Shown here: piece by piece, positions 1 to 12,232 of the stretch
How the letters are laid out: the number at the start of each line of letters is the position of its first letter
How positions within the stretch are numbered: the stretch's first letter is position 1
Assembly: GCA_933228895.1 (NCBI GenBank)
Contig: OW121848.1
Location: forward strand, 100,087,470-100,151,469
Direction of reading: 5' to 3'
Source of the DNA: Platycnemis pennipes
Taxonomy: Eukaryota > Arthropoda > Insecta > Odonata > Platycnemididae
DNA: 64,000 bases
Notes under the pieces: model-generated
Seen by the model: the letters and a program-made list of their open reading frames with translations, nothing else
The model's database searches: none
Told to the model about the DNA's origin: nothing
Translations under genes and position numbers: made by a program

Positions 1-443
1 TTGAAGTGCTTAGTAGAAATTGCAGTGTTTTAAATTCACTCCCATTTTGACGGCGAAAGTTTCCTTTCCAATGTACTTAAATCTGAGAGTTCCAATTACG
101 TTTTGTAGCCTAATGAAACCAAAGATATATCTTCCTTACTTATATGGAAAATACTTGTAGATGCCTGGAGCTGCACTTATTTCCAACTGTTCCTCCATTC
201 TCCTCCATCCCTGCATATACGTTATCATTAAGTGAATGCTGTGAAGTGTACCTCGATGCAGGGTGTCGTGTTGTAAAGCAATACGTGCTCAATAATTGAA
301 CTTTAACCGTTTAGATATTACCATATCCAATCAAACCTGTTTATATGCCATTGGTAAAAGTGAATATAATTTAAAAAATATGTTTAAAAACCTTATCACT
401 TGTCACAGCCCCGACTAATAGCTCTCCTCTCTTTGCGTTACAG
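1..443 (+). other. 3' end of the intron before the first visible RGS9BP exon
   Basis: AT-rich non-coding sequence with no credible exon. It ends in a good splice acceptor: a branch-point-like gactaat at 413-419, then the pyrimidine-rich ctctcctctctttgcgttac and AG at 442-443. The branch adenine lies about 26 bases from the splice site, which is a normal spacing. The RGS9BP N-terminus (start codon and roughly the first ten residues) is not found here, so at least one exon lies upstream of the window. Confidence 0.7.
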
Positions 444-610
444 CTCCTTCGAGAGCTGAACCGGGCCATTTCGAATCACCGTAACCTAGCGTTATGCTTA
501 GGAGGGAGCGGAGACTGCGAGCAGCTGCGGGACGAGCTGAAGAGGGCGCGGAGAAAGGCCCAGGAGATGCTCAAGCAGACCAGAATGAAGATTTCACCGT
601 ACCTCCAGGA
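444..610 (+). CDS. RGS9BP: RGS9-binding protein-like (R9AP/R7BP family), internal exon 1 of 2 visible
   Basis: The exon is bounded by a strong acceptor (ttgcgttacag) and a consensus donor (gtgagt at 611). It enters in phase 0 and leaves in phase 2, giving 55 codons plus GA. The translation starts LLRELNRAIS, continues with CLGGSGDCEQLRDELKRAR and ends KISPYLQ. The order L-x2-L-N, a histidine/arginine-rich helix, L-x2-GGS-x-D, L-R-x-E-L, then an R/K-rich helix, is what I know from the first two helices of R9AP. Family members are SNARE-like helical proteins with a C-terminal membrane anchor that tether R7-type RGS/Gbeta5 complexes to membranes, speeding G-protein shut-off in photoreceptors and neurons; worm RSBP-1 is a relative. 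RGS7BP is the alternative, but the GGSGD stretch and exon 2 favour the R9AP type. Another frame is open from 494 to 712 but runs through the donor site, so it is a shadow. Confidence 0.8.
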
Positions 611-1244
611 GTGAGTTCACCTTCCATATCGAATATCACATTTTTTTCGATCTCAAATTCCATAAAAATATCCCTCTCGGCATGTGTTATTGCAGCCTGC
701 GTAAATGAATAGCGTCAACGGGCTTCGATACGGGCTAACTTTCCACGCTTCTGGGCCATCCATGTATTATTTAACGCTGATTCCCAACATTGTCAAGATC
801 GTTATCCCTAAACCACTTAACGCTAAGAATCAACATCTATTTCCGTGAATGATGGGACAGAAATTCTTCATAAATGCCTCATTAATTTATCAATAGTATT
901 TATTTCTCACTAATAATTTTTTATATCGTCATTATTATTTGAGAAAGAAATTAATTTAAAATGTATCCATCTGCCAACGTAACGGAAGGCTGGTCTCCCG
1001 ATCGCACCGATAAAGGTGTACTTCACTTCACCGACCTCGATTTTGGCTCTTGTTTGTGAAATAATCTATTCCATTGTACTAGGAGCGTCCGATGAAGGTC
1101 TAGTACAACTCGACGCAGACCCATCTTGGCGCAAGCGATCTCGGCGCGGGCCATCACGGTGAATCCAATTTACTTGGTACTGGATACTTCTAAGCGTGGA
1201 CATATACATGGACCACATTTAAAATAAAGCCGAGGAGGCCACCG
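611..1244. other. Intronic sequence, no feature seen
   Basis: AT-rich, stop-rich in all frames, no recognisable repeat. From about 1080 the sequence becomes less AT-rich and may be a highly decayed upstream part of the LINE relic that follows, but I cannot align it. Confidence 0.5.
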
Positions 1245-1470
1245 GCTGGAACAAGTGGAGTAGTTTGTTTGGGTAGTTCCTTAGATGGAGGTGGGCGTAG
1301 AATTAATAACATTAGGAGGAGGCTTTGGCTAAAGAGGAGTTACCTAATAGGAGAGAGCTTCTGACGAGACATTTGAGCAAGGATGTGAGGAAAAGATTAG
1401 TAAAGATCCTAATATGAACGGTAACGCTGTATGGATCAGAGACGTGGACATGTGCAGAGTTTCCCTGCAA
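1245..1470 (+). mobile_element. Degenerate LINE reverse-transcriptase fragment
   Basis: Two frames read in succession on the + strand. The first gives CLGSSLDGGGRRINNIRRRL, and after a one-base shift near 1315 the second gives EEALAKRSYL-like sequence, LLTRHLSKDVRKRLVKI, a stop, then TLYGSETWT. This is the familiar post-catalytic region of arthropod non-LTR retrotransposon ORF2 (YLGS...DG...I..R...A..AF...LL...LS...RKR.VK....LYGSETWT). The frameshift and the in-frame tga near 1413 show that it is dead. The catalytic part is not present and the element's clade cannot be assigned. It probably belongs to the same kind of element as the two LINE tails near 19 kb. Confidence 0.7.
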
Positions 1471-2504
1471 ACCACCGCGAGGTTGAATAGCAGGGGGTGA
1501 AATATCATCAACATACACCATATACATGCATGCGTAATCTACTTTCGTACTATGCCACTTGTATAAAAGGGGCTATTTTAGAAATAAAAAGAAATTAGAT
1601 CCCTGCAAATTTAAGCGTGATAGTAATGAACCAAGATGTTACATCAAAGAAGCTAGAATAGCATTAAGATTGCAAACAACATTGCCCACCCAATATAAAA
1701 ATAGCCTGCAGGTCTAACGACTAGTGACGTAAGAAAAACTCAAAAGAGAAACTTGTAAAATGCCGGACCAGAACAAATAAGGTCAAGCGCAATGGATTAT
1801 TTCCCAAAATAATTTTTATACAGTAGGAACGCCTTGTCTGAGAGTTCAACATTATGCTTTAGTCGGGTCCATAATTATGTCCACACTTCCAGTACCAAAT
1901 GAATTGTTCTCACCGTGATGGCCCGTGTCGAAATGGCTCGTGGCAAGATGGGCCTGCGCCGACGTGTCCCATTCCGCTCGATGAAATCCACCGTTTTCCG
2001 ATTCAATGAGTTTGTGGTCAGTGAAAACTTACCTTTCGAGTCCTCTGCTTGGCTCTCTCCTTTCGCCCATGGATGTCCTGCATCTAATCTTGCTTTTATG
2101 TACCTCGCGCACGTATTTTCAGCAAAATCTCCAGGTTATTGAAGATGTTACCTATGTGCTGGGAGTATTATTTTCTTTCATCGCGAACGCAAGATATGGG
2201 GAATTATATGTGTTTCGCACGTTTTTCATGCCTTGGCAAAATCATTGTAATCGTCCATCAGTCAAACGGGAGTCTCAAAACGCGTGCACGTATTATTATT
2301 GCGCGAGGAGTATTTGAAAGCAATGAGGAAGGATTTTCCACGGTTGTTGATGGGCATAATATTCCGATTGGGTTTTGCGGCACTAATCTAAATCTATGTT
2401 TTATTCATGAGATGACGAATGGACTTAGGATATGGATATTTTTCTTCTTTTCCTTCTTTGTATAATGCAGCTACAATCTTTGAGGTGCACTATAATTGGG
2501 GAGG
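1471..2504. other. Intronic sequence with no supported gene
   Basis: Open frames between 1915 and 2465 overlap one another, begin without a good start context and resemble no family I know. The stretch 1915-2020 is slightly GC-richer and arginine/methionine rich in one frame, but it has no acceptor/donor pair. I see no repeat here. Confidence 0.4.
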
Positions 2505-2760
2505 AGGGGGGTTTACTCGAAACCTAAATCGCTATTTTATTCATGAAATCGTTAAATGGGAGCAGAAGTGAACTTAAGTGAAAAAAACTAATCTTCTAAC
2601 CCTCATAAAATTAAAATATTCAAAAGTTGACGCTCACTAAACGAACTGCACAAAACACTTCTCGTCATGCGCATACCCTCCTTGACTGTTTTGGCGGAGT
2701 GGAATTGGAGGTGAGGAGGGAAGGTCTACCTACACAGCTCCTGGCGCATCCTGCCATGCC
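2505..2760 (+). mobile_element. Truncated, diverged copy of the 530-bp inverted-repeat element ('B')
   Basis: It begins ggggggtttactcgaaacc and follows the same order of segments as the copies at 36463 and 37178: the CGAAAT/TTAGATGG-like segment, the TAATCTTCTAACC segment, the GACGCTCAC segment and the CCTTGACTG segment. Similarity fades after about 2760, so only the left half is left. Clearly older than the other three copies. Confidence 0.6.
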
Positions 2761-3154
2761 CCGTTTACAATACTAGGGTCGGATGATGGTTAATGTGGTG
2801 GCTAAAACTAACTTGCGTTTAACCCGCTTACCCAGGACCGTCGTTGAGACGTTAGTGACATCTGAGGGAGAGTTAAAGTAAGTCAAAATAAAAATGGAGT
2901 GTCGGGTAGCGTAAGGATTACCCTTGTCTCGCAAGGATTCCAAATACCGGCAGTGTATTTTAACTTAAGTGTGAATTAGTTGTGGCTATTATGTCGAACT
3001 TCATGAGTTCTCTAAATCCCTCATGATACATCCAAACCAGCAATTATCTTCTATCAATTATTTCCTCATGAACGCCTTTTGGTCAGTCTTAATCCGAGTT
3101 ACTGTATGAATCCTGCAGTAGTAACTTTGCTGAGTTTTATATCCAAAAATATAA

Positions 3155-3348
3155 AGACAGCACCAGACATGCGGCATTCGGTGAGCACCGAGCAACTGCT
3201 CGGCGAATGTTGAGCAACGATCCTACCGGTGTGGATAGAGCAAGCACTGATAATGGGCGCTCGGCAAGTATCAAGCAACACATCCACACTGCTCGGCATT
3301 CGGAGAGATGACGCTCAGAGCTCGAATGGCGAATGTCTGGCGCCGCCT
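3155..3348. mobile_element. 194-bp MITE with 26-bp terminal inverted repeats and TAA target duplication
   Basis: The left end reads AGACAGCACCAGACAT followed by GCGGCATTCG. The reverse complement of the right end reads AGGCGGCGCCAGACAT followed by TCGCCATTCG. The element is flanked by TAA at 3152-3154 and TAA at 3349-3351. A three-base TWA duplication is typical of PIF/Harbinger-type elements. The interior is nearly palindromic, with GCTCGGC/GAGC motifs repeated on both strands and gtgtggat facing atccacac. Two of the three differences in the outer 16 bases are CpG to CpA changes. There is no transposase inside. Confidence 0.65.
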
Positions 3349-5049
3349 TAAAATTCAGCGCAACGGTCATCTGTTTTGATGTGTTCCAAGGTCATACGTT
3401 AAAAATAACATAAAATTCACACAGGAATTTTTCCAGTGCTACTGCGACTCCAGAAAATAGACTGAATTTACTCGTTGCCACTTGACTGTTATATCATTCT
3501 TTTACAGAAGGAATAAAAGTGGGCCAATAACATTTCCCTGTGACTTTAATTTTCTAATATTCAACGTCACCCTTTGACTTTCATTCCTCGAATACTTCTT
3601 CTGCATGCATCGCACACTCACCAACAAGTGCAGTCTCCAATGGTCAATGGATAGGGGACTAGTGCCCCTTCCACCGTGGGGTGGATTCCGCATAGCTAAG
3701 TGCTCAGTTAAAAGCTCGACCGCCACCGGTGAGAATCCATTCTTTAGTGTCAACGCCCACATGATTATGGATCGTCTGAATCACCAAGATGGTCAGCTTG
3801 CGGGAATCCTAAGGTGTAAACATTCAATCAAAACGCATTCTCATCAGGGAATCTCAATTCATTTCGGAATAATTGCAATTCATATAAAGAGATTCCTTTT
3901 GTTTTTTTTTAAATCGAAGTTTCCGTGAAAAAAGAATGGTTAACCCTAGACTTTAACTTAAATCATAACCGACCACTCAATTTCTCTCCGATCGCAGTTT
4001 ATCTCCATTCTCTTATTATCCATCGTTCCGATAGAACTTTCTGTGAAGCATATATATCGTGCATTTTTTTATTATGCTTTCTTAGTGGTTTTATTTTCGG
4101 TAGAGTTTACAAAGTGGTTTTCTGTTGACGGATAAAATCGTTCGAATGACGATTGAGCCGTAAAACTTTTTTACGGCTAGAGATCAACTTGTTTCCGTCA
4201 GATCACCCCAAACTCTTTTATGTTTTTTGGATCAAAGTAATGGTTCATGTAAACGATTTAGAGGCCCATAAATAGTGTACATATTGAAATATGTGAAAGC
4301 AGTTCAGAATTCACATAAAGACAGCTCATGAAATTATTTTTTACCTTGGGATATATCTTAAAATTAATTTATTGTAAATTGCGCGCAAGACTGTTCAAAA
4401 AATTCTTTTTTTTTTGTCTTTCTTATATGGTTCTTGGTATCGTCTTTCTCCAAATTGATAGTAAGTAAGCCTTCAAAAATTTAGTTAATAATTATTTGGA
4501 CTGTTCTCAGCTTAACTAATAATGAATTTCGCTTTAAATATTTTCCCCAGCTGGTTCACTTTTGCGTTTTTATTCATTTTTGTTAGTCTTGAAACTCTAT
4601 TAGGGCTTGGAATCGTACCTTCATTTAAATAAATCTTGACTCTCGTAATAATCTATTTTTGCTTAAAGGAGCGTGATTATTCCTTTTAAAATAATTACGA
4701 CAATGTTTTCCCAAAAATCTCGCCAACATTTAATTGCATGGAGAAAGTTTATAGCTAAAATCAATAACTCAATTACGGATATGAGTACAAGTTCTGTAAT
4801 TGATGAAAATTATATGTTTGACCTTCGTTATTAGGTGATTGTCTCAATTCTGTTTCTCGAGAAAAAATATCTTTAAAACATACACTTTTATTGGCTTTTA
4901 GTTTTCATTGACTCTAGTTAATAATGATTTACCAGATACATCGGGACGGGAGACAAATGAAGTAGCAGTAGTAGTTAGTTTTAGGTGCTTAGGTTGTATT
5001 GCAAAATGCAGCCTAAGTTCATAATTGTAGGACAAACGCATTACATATC
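3349..5049. other. AT-rich intronic sequence, no feature seen
   Basis: The stretch 3500-3930 contains overlapping open frames on both strands without family resemblance or splice context. The region 3930-5040 is strongly AT-rich with homopolymer runs and stop-dense frames. Confidence 0.45.
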
Positions 5050-5125
5050 ATATCTCGTTGGGATTCGAACCCACGAGCTTTGGGTTACCAGGGGTTATCA
5101 ACCTATTCACCACGGTCATCGGAGG
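5050..5125 (-). mobile_element. tRNA-derived SINE head
   Basis: On the - strand there is an internal RNA polymerase III promoter: box A TGGTGAATAGG (5102-5112), which fits the TRGYNNARNGG consensus, and box B GGTTCGAATCC (5061-5071), which is perfect. Between them lies CCTGGTAACCCAAAGCTCGT, the same sequence type as at 21.1 and 32.0 kb. No acceptor-stem pairing or clear anticodon arm is present, so this is a SINE rather than a working tRNA gene. Confidence 0.6.
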
Positions 5126-8100
5126 CGAATTTGGCATTCGTAATTTCGTCGTGTGTGTCACCACTCGAATCCTAGACGATGTTTTACAAAAAAACTATGT
5201 CTTTGGTTATATTTTGGTGGCATTCAAGTTATTCTATATTTCAATAACTCTATTTTATTAAAAATATGAATAAAATGGATTGCAAAAAGGTTGGCTGGTA
5301 AAATATTGCTCGAGATGCATCAAACTTCAAACTCTATTTCAATGTGGCGGTGTATACATTAAGTAATGAAGCTCATCCGAGTCCTCCGTGCTACCCAAGT
5401 CATTATACCTAATCCGTCGATCTTGTGAATTGTGTTACTTTAATTTTGGATCTTAAAGAGACCCATTTCGTGCAATTTTATCCTCATCATTTTAAAATTT
5501 CGTTCGATGGAAGAGCTCGTTAATTTCCCCCGATTATGGCAGCAAATGATTACGATCAGTGAATGGAGCGACATTGATAACTCGCTGAATTGACGGCTTG
5601 GAGATGTATGGGTGGATTAGTTCATTTGGAACGGTAGGGAATTCGTTCTCGTCCAATGGTCATCGCATTACTGCATAGATATGGGGAGATTTGAGGGAAT
5701 CGTTTTCTGCTCTTTACGCCAAGAGTCATGCTCTTTTTCGAGAGTATTTAGAAAAATACGAGAATTACTGTCTGGCTTTATTATTCATTGATACGATGAG
5801 AAATTCTACGGAGCAAACTGAGAAACTATTCTTCAGTTCCTACCGAAAGTAATCTTTAAAAGTGTGTGCCGCCTTGGATCCGTAGAGAGACCTGTCAAAA
5901 GACGTGGGAGGATGACCAAGAAACTTGAGTGATAAAATTTTATGCGATCGAAAGTTATTGGAAGGATCAGTGAGGAGAATATTTTGGTTTGTGTTTGTGG
6001 GAGGGAGTAAACTTTCCCCTACGATATCTAGTACGAGTTATGGCCTCGTAATGATAAAACCTTCTCTTTTTTGAATATGAGAGTAGGTTGCAAAAGCGTA
6101 AGATAAAAATACGTGAATTCTTTTAGTATCGAGAGTTTGGAGACTTTCCAAAATTGTATGCTGATTTCATTCATCAAGATTTACAGTTACATACAACCAA
6201 GGGTTCGTTCGGGTAAATCCAATACCATCATGAAATAACTCCAAGATTTCAATTTTCCTGGAATTTGAATATCACGGTGACAGGAGTGGCATATGGGGAC
6301 GTATATAGAAGGTAGCTGTTATTTCCCCACGAAATTATTTTATCCGCACAACGCGTTTTGATCAACGTCAGCTGAAAGGATCTGTCTGATCACCTGATGA
6401 GGAATTTGTCACTTGACGATGACGCCCAAGCAAGCGCCCAAGCGTTTTGTCAATCGTATAAATTTGCGGGAAATCCCACCAGAGTTAAATAAATTTCTGA
6501 TATTTGCTTGGAATCACCACATTTTTTCTAAATAATCTTTTCTCTCTGTCGCAAAAATCGAAGAGTATTTGCTTTGGAACGAGGGTGCAGACCGCCCTAA
6601 TTGAGAATGTTGAATGTGGAGCGGACGTGGTCACCATATCGCCTCCTGATTTCCCGTGGGCACTTCAGAGGAGAAGGGCGGATGATCCTTGTGAGAGGTC
6701 ATTCATTCCCAGTGACGACACACTGCCTGATCCTCTCTCTCTTCATGGATGGATTCCGTCTCTTTCCAGCACGCTATTCTCTATATTCTCCTCTCCATCT
6801 GGGATTCTTGTTGCCATCTCCTGCACCTTTGAGTGAATGACCATTACCTCTCTAATTTCGCATCTACCTAATGCGCCACATTCCTCGCATCCATGCGCCA
6901 TTTTTACTCCCTAAGGGAGATGAGTTCGGGGCATGTTAACGTTCTATGGGTGTAGTTCTAAGGCATTTAGGAGTGATGAAAATGAGTTTTCACAAAATCT
7001 ATAATTGGTTATTCTCTGGAAATAAACTAAATCCGATCAGTGTTATCATAATGGTGAAAGCGAAATAGAATGGGCCTCTCTATTTTATCTCACGCAATTT
7101 CTTGAATTTTGACCTCTCAATCCTTGATAAATGTCACTTCTTGATAAGCAAGCTTCTTTCTAAATCCCTGATAAGTATCACTTCTTGATAAACGTCTTTC
7201 TAAAATGAGTCTCACGAGGCCTGCGCATTGCGCCTCATGCATGAACAAATGAATCTCATGTATGTTGACTCTAAGGTGTTCATGAATGTAGTGTGATTTT
7301 TGCGTTAGCTACTTTAATGCAACTTATATTTACCTTTTACCACGTTTATGTCAGATTTTTGAAAGTTATAATGATAACCAATGGGAATTGTCTGGTGAAA
7401 TAAATCTTCTCTTTCCGTAGATTTCGCCGTTAAAAGAATGGGGTTGGGTGGCACTTACGATTCGAGGTAGGCACCCGCTTTTGCACAACGTTCCATGATT
7501 CGACCGAAGAAAATTCGCGCTAATAATTGCTGATCTTACAGATAGTGGTTCCAATCGTATCAGGAATTATGATCCTCTCCTCACCCTATATTTGTTGTCC
7601 CATTCCTTTCCCCCGATACTAGGCTCCGCCTTTTTCCCGTGAAGTGTTTCCGATAGGTTAATTTTATCTATCATTATTTCGTAATCGATTCATAGATTCA
7701 AACTCTTTCTTTGTGCGTTTTTGTTTCATTGGAATTTTTACTTTCTGTTGGCAAGGTGATTCAGTTATTCTACGACTGTTACATAGTGTAGGCTATTCAT
7801 TTGAAGGTGCACTAGGCATATCGGTATGATTATGGGTTAGCCAGTGGTGCAGGAAAGTTACTCCTGGATCATTGGACTCAAGAGCGACTTTTGTACGGAC
7901 GGAAGAGGACTATATTATATTTCCGTAGCATACCGGATATTCCTTTGGCGAAATTTTTTTATTTCTCTTTCCCTCTTGCCCACGGTGGTGGTTCCCGACG
8001 AAGCCGTCTCGAGACGTCACGCTCAGGGAAGTCGTGCTTCGTTCGGGGTGCTAGGCGTCGTTTGATTCTCCCTCTATACCTCCCTTTTCCCGGCGGAAGC

Positions 8101-8638
8101 CTTATGACTTCTCCGCCAGGCTTATTTCCTCCTTGCTCTCCTGCCATTTCTATCTCTGCATCCGTCATCCCACTTCCTTTCGTAAAATATGTTCCGTCTA
8201 TCATTTTGCTGAAATGGACGCTCGAATCACAGCTTCCCTGAAAGTTCGAGCTAAGCACTGTGAAGCAAGACTTACATTTTCTCCTCGTCTCATATGACCA
8301 TGGTGCTATGGATGAATCTTTACAAATTCTCGGAGTCTAGTGGACGTATAATTATAATTTCTCTGAAATGTGTTACGAAGGCTTCATATCCTTTTCCCAT
8401 GTTAGAATCATTTTTCCCTTTTTTGGGCCGACTGTGCCCTCGAAGGTCTGATCTGATCTGATATTCAGCAGATTACACGATAATGACAAGACCGGGAGAG
8501 GGTTCACTCGTAATTGAACTTGAAGCTATCCTCAGGTAAAGTTAAGCAAAGCCAATTTCTGTTAGGCAACCGTCTACCCGCACAGAAAGATACCGATAAA
8601 ACTCTAGGATTTCATTTTGACGTTATGTACGGCAAATA
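5126..8638. other. Intronic sequence with minor repeats only
   Basis: No gene is supported. A pair of imperfect direct repeats containing cttgataa, cacttcttgataa and tctttctaaa lies at about 7120-7204. The stretch 6600-6835 and the region 7960-8240 are GC-richer with open frames on several strands, but none resembles a known protein. Near 6355-6440 acgcgttttgatcaacg is followed by cacctgatgag, the kind of sequence often seen at transposon ends, but too short to assign. Confidence 0.4.
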
Positions 8639-9122
8639 ATTGCGTTGAAAATTGCCTGAGGAAAAAGGTTTCTTGCAGCAGGAATCAAACCACAGAATTC
8701 GGCTTGCCAAGCCAATGCGAGGGCCACTACGTTACCCAGGATATCTAATCCCAAAGGCAAATTTTAGGAGGATCTATATCCTTACAGTATTTACGGTCTG
8801 ACTACCATTTTGGTCCATTTAGAATGACACTCATTATGCGGAATTGGTCTTCAAGGAAGGCGCTGTTCCCGAGAATAAATCCAATATATTATCGCAAAGA
8901 GCGGTAAGCTGCGACAGTTTATTTTACCGTTGTATACGGCAAGCATTGAAGCAAGGCAAGCACGTCGAATGAGACCTTGCTCCATTAGATCCTCCTAAAA
9001 ATTGATTTTGGGATTAAGAATCCTAAATAGCGTGGTGTTCTGCCATTTTCCCCGGTAATTCAAAGGCCCGTGGTTTGATTTTCGTTACAGGAAACCTTCC
9101 TCTGGCAATGTTAAACACAATC
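8639..9122. mobile_element. Foldback made of two inverted tRNA-SINE copies
   Basis: The left arm (8639-8776) and right arm (8986-9122) are reverse complements of each other at moderate identity, with a 209-base loop. Shared blocks include GTGGTTTGATT, GGAAACC/GAAACC, GGCAAT, TTTTGGGATTA-like and TAGATCCTCCTAAAA. Each arm carries a tRNA-like head with a degenerate box B (GTGGTTTGATTCC and GTGGTTTGATTTT), the left on the - strand and the right on the + strand. A transcript would fold into a long imperfect hairpin. Confidence 0.6.
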
Positions 9123-12100
9123 TCGTTTTAAGCTGCAGAAAATATGGGATTCCTATAGGTAGAAATTTTTTAGGGAATGGAGGACGAACGAGAGAAGTAA
9201 ACCGTCGGACCGATGCATGCATTCGTTTTTCATGCTCTAAATACATGATCGCAACTCAAATAAAGTATAATTATGAAAAAGAACGAATCACACTCCATAA
9301 TTATTTGCAGAAGTTTTTCCATCCTTTCCATCCTATCTGTCTTTCTATTTCATCCAAATGTCATTTTCACGGCTGGTAACCTAACACCCCATGCCACACG
9401 TCCCAAGCGGCGGCTAGCAGGCTCACATGTAGATGATCCTTGCGTGTAGTCATATCATTTGTTGCACCTAGAAACCATTGGCAGCGTGAGAATGTAAATT
9501 CCTTGCCTTCGTCACGTCAATGCTGTCTTCTTTTCCCTCCAGTGCTGGCGTCAACGAGAATAAGCAGGAAAAAACACCCCAGTCGATTTCCTCTCTCTTC
9601 AACCTTTTTCCCCAGTATCTCCAGGTCGGGGAGAAATTGCTCGATCCCTGTGCCGTGCTTAGTTCCAATAAAAGGAAAAAAATAACAGCCAGGGAATCCG
9701 GTTGACGGAAGGGTGGACGTTAAAATGCTCGGGGAAACCTTCACGGAGGGGGCAAAATTGCGCAGACCATTTCGTTGTCTGTGTCGAGGGCCGTTGCATG
9801 TCCTTTTCCGTCGTTAAAATGCAATGTGGTGGTCAACCAAAAGAGGAGGTGGGGGGGATGCGAGACAATAAGGGCTGAGAGAGAGAGAGTCGGGGATCGT
9901 TATACGGAAAATGGAGCGGGGAGAGAAAAATAATGCAGGAAGTAAAGGAATGCTATGCTAATGCGAAGAGCTAATGGGATAGTCTGTAGCGATGACTACT
10001 TCATAGGGTCAAGTTGCTGAAAATTCTTTTTTCTTTACTTTTGTAAGAGGATTATATGGAATCAGGGAGAGAACAATCCAATTGATCAGAAAGAGCGAAG
10101 GAACAATCCCTGACGTTTAACCGAAGTGTGAGCAAAGCGAAGTACTTCCCAAATTTAAACGTGCAACTCGTGAGGGTTCCAAAATGAGTTCATTCCGGTT
10201 GGTTGGCTAACTATTATCATTTAATAGCATCGTGTGCTTTATTTAATGAGATATAATTCCGCGTTTTCAGTGAACAAGTTATGATTTCCAGTGGTATCTT
10301 GGATCGTCCATGAACTTGACAGATCAAGTTTGCATAAGAACTGTTACCTTTAGGGGAAGGGGAAGGCTTAAATGATTTACGAAGCTGTAAGAGATAGGAA
10401 AAATTGAGGAAGGAGTACCAATCAATCTGCACTAGCAATTACAATTGTAAAGCTGCCTATGCATATTGCTTCCCGTTTTTTATTTTTCAAATGTATTTGG
10501 CTCATTTTCACTCTGTAGTAGATAAAAGTTTGCTATTAACCCATAGTATTATTTACTTCTGAATTAAATGCAAGAGTGGAATATTTCAGCCATTAGACTT
10601 GTGAAAATGCCTAATATTTCATTTTTTTCAATTTTGAAAACGAAAACCGATGAATTATTACTTCATATGTATAAGAAGGTTTTGCGTGCTTTATTTCAGA
10701 ATTTTATCTCTAGTTAACCCCTCGTGATTACGTACGTACGTGACCAGAAGTGATTGCTGCTTTGAAAAGAATGCTCTGTCGCCTCAAGTAATTAATGGTC
10801 GATAGCTTAAAAAAATGCTGTCGCGAATCTTAGATTCCAAAAATTCTCTATTGGTCAAGTGTTGCGCTATGTTCTTTTTTTTTGGATTTTAGAGATAGTA
10901 TGATAATTATTTCTTTCCCGAAGTTTTTATTATTTTCACAAGAATATGTTACCGTTTTTCAGTTCTTTGAATTCATTAATAATGTTTTCTGAATTGTTTT
11001 ATAGAGCAGGTAATTTCCAAACCAGCACGTCATTATTGGTTTCTTTACGTCCATTTATAAAATATTTTCTCTCGTCTCTCCTCCTCCACTTAAGGAAATA
11101 TCTCAATCTTGTTCATTCCTCCATAAACAAGAAAGTAGCTCATATTTCCCGGCGAGAAGTTGAAAAATCTCTGAGTGGGTAAAGGGGTAGATATGCAGCC
11201 GATTTCTTTTGCTGTGGCGAGGTTTAATTATTTTCTCTCGCTCGCACATATTCCCACCCCGAGCTCAATGCGAGTCGAGTCAAATGCCAATTTATGTATT
11301 TACAAGGTATGAGTTTCTCTTCTGTATAACGTTTTTAGCCCTGGAAAATATCTGCTTCGGATTTGATGCTAGGTACCGTCTCAGGCTCTATTTTGTAGAA
11401 TCGTCTCATTGTGATGCACTAAATTTATTTAACGCTATTAAAAATACGACCGGTTTAGTAACTATTTCCGTAGCTATCAGGGAATGTGGATGTTGTGGCG
11501 ACCAGAAAGGGGACGTTTAGGATTAAAGTGGGTCTTGAGGATTTTTTTATTCAAGAGAGAATCTGGGTAGCCACTTGGGAGGAGGGAGGTGTAGATCTAA
11601 TTGCAGTGAATATTTGTGTCGTTCGCTTTTGTTTAAATGGCGTAAGAGATTTTCAGAAGGCACGGGGTACATGAAAGATGACACCCATCCATGCTGATCA
11701 CGCACATCAACAATTCGCAAAAGTTTTAAAGTTGATGTTCATGATCGGTCTGGTCGGTAGTCAATTTTCACGACCTTCATTCCGTCAAGGGTTCATTAAC
11801 TTCTGAAAATATCTTCTGCCATTCGAGCACACGAAAAATTCACCGCCGGTAAGTCTCTATCGTCTCTATCGCTGAGTCTTAAGTTTGACAAGAAACATGA
11901 TGTTAACGTGCTGATCAGTTTTCGTATCGTACATTTCCCTGCGACACGTAAAAAAAACAATGTTTTCAACTGTTCTCCGGCTGCGACTAAGTAAACCAAG
12001 AGAGTAAGCAAGACTTATCACAGGGAAAGAATCGAAAATACTGCACAAAAAATAGATCCTTAGTAATGCGAACAGTATAGTTATTTTTGTGTCACAATTC

Positions 12101-12232
12101 TTACATTGTGTTGTCATGGCGTACCCAGATACACCCCATCTGAGAGAAGTATAGCCTACAACATATATTACTATGCCTAGTAACGTCACAATCATGTCTC
12201 TCACCGCATTCAAATCTATCTGTATCACTTAC
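9123..12232. other. Intronic sequence with no supported gene
   Basis: The part 9440-9900 is less AT-rich and contains overlapping open frames on both strands with low-complexity composition, then a (GA)n run near 9880. The rest is AT-rich. Frames at 11209-11674 and on the - strand at 11796-12228 lack start context, family resemblance and codon character. Confidence 0.4.

Noticed and set aside
494..712. 72-codon + strand open frame overlapping exon 1
   Set aside because: It is out of frame with the RGS9BP reading, starts inside the exon and runs through the consensus donor into the intron.
2786..2860. SINE head (tgtggtggctaaaactaac)
   Set aside because: A box A-like string without a convincing box B; too short to call.
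5050..5125. Functional tRNA gene on the - strand
   Set aside because: Both internal promoter boxes are good, but there is no pairing acceptor stem and no convincing anticodon arm, and the same block recurs at 21.1 and 32.0 kb, so it is a SINE.
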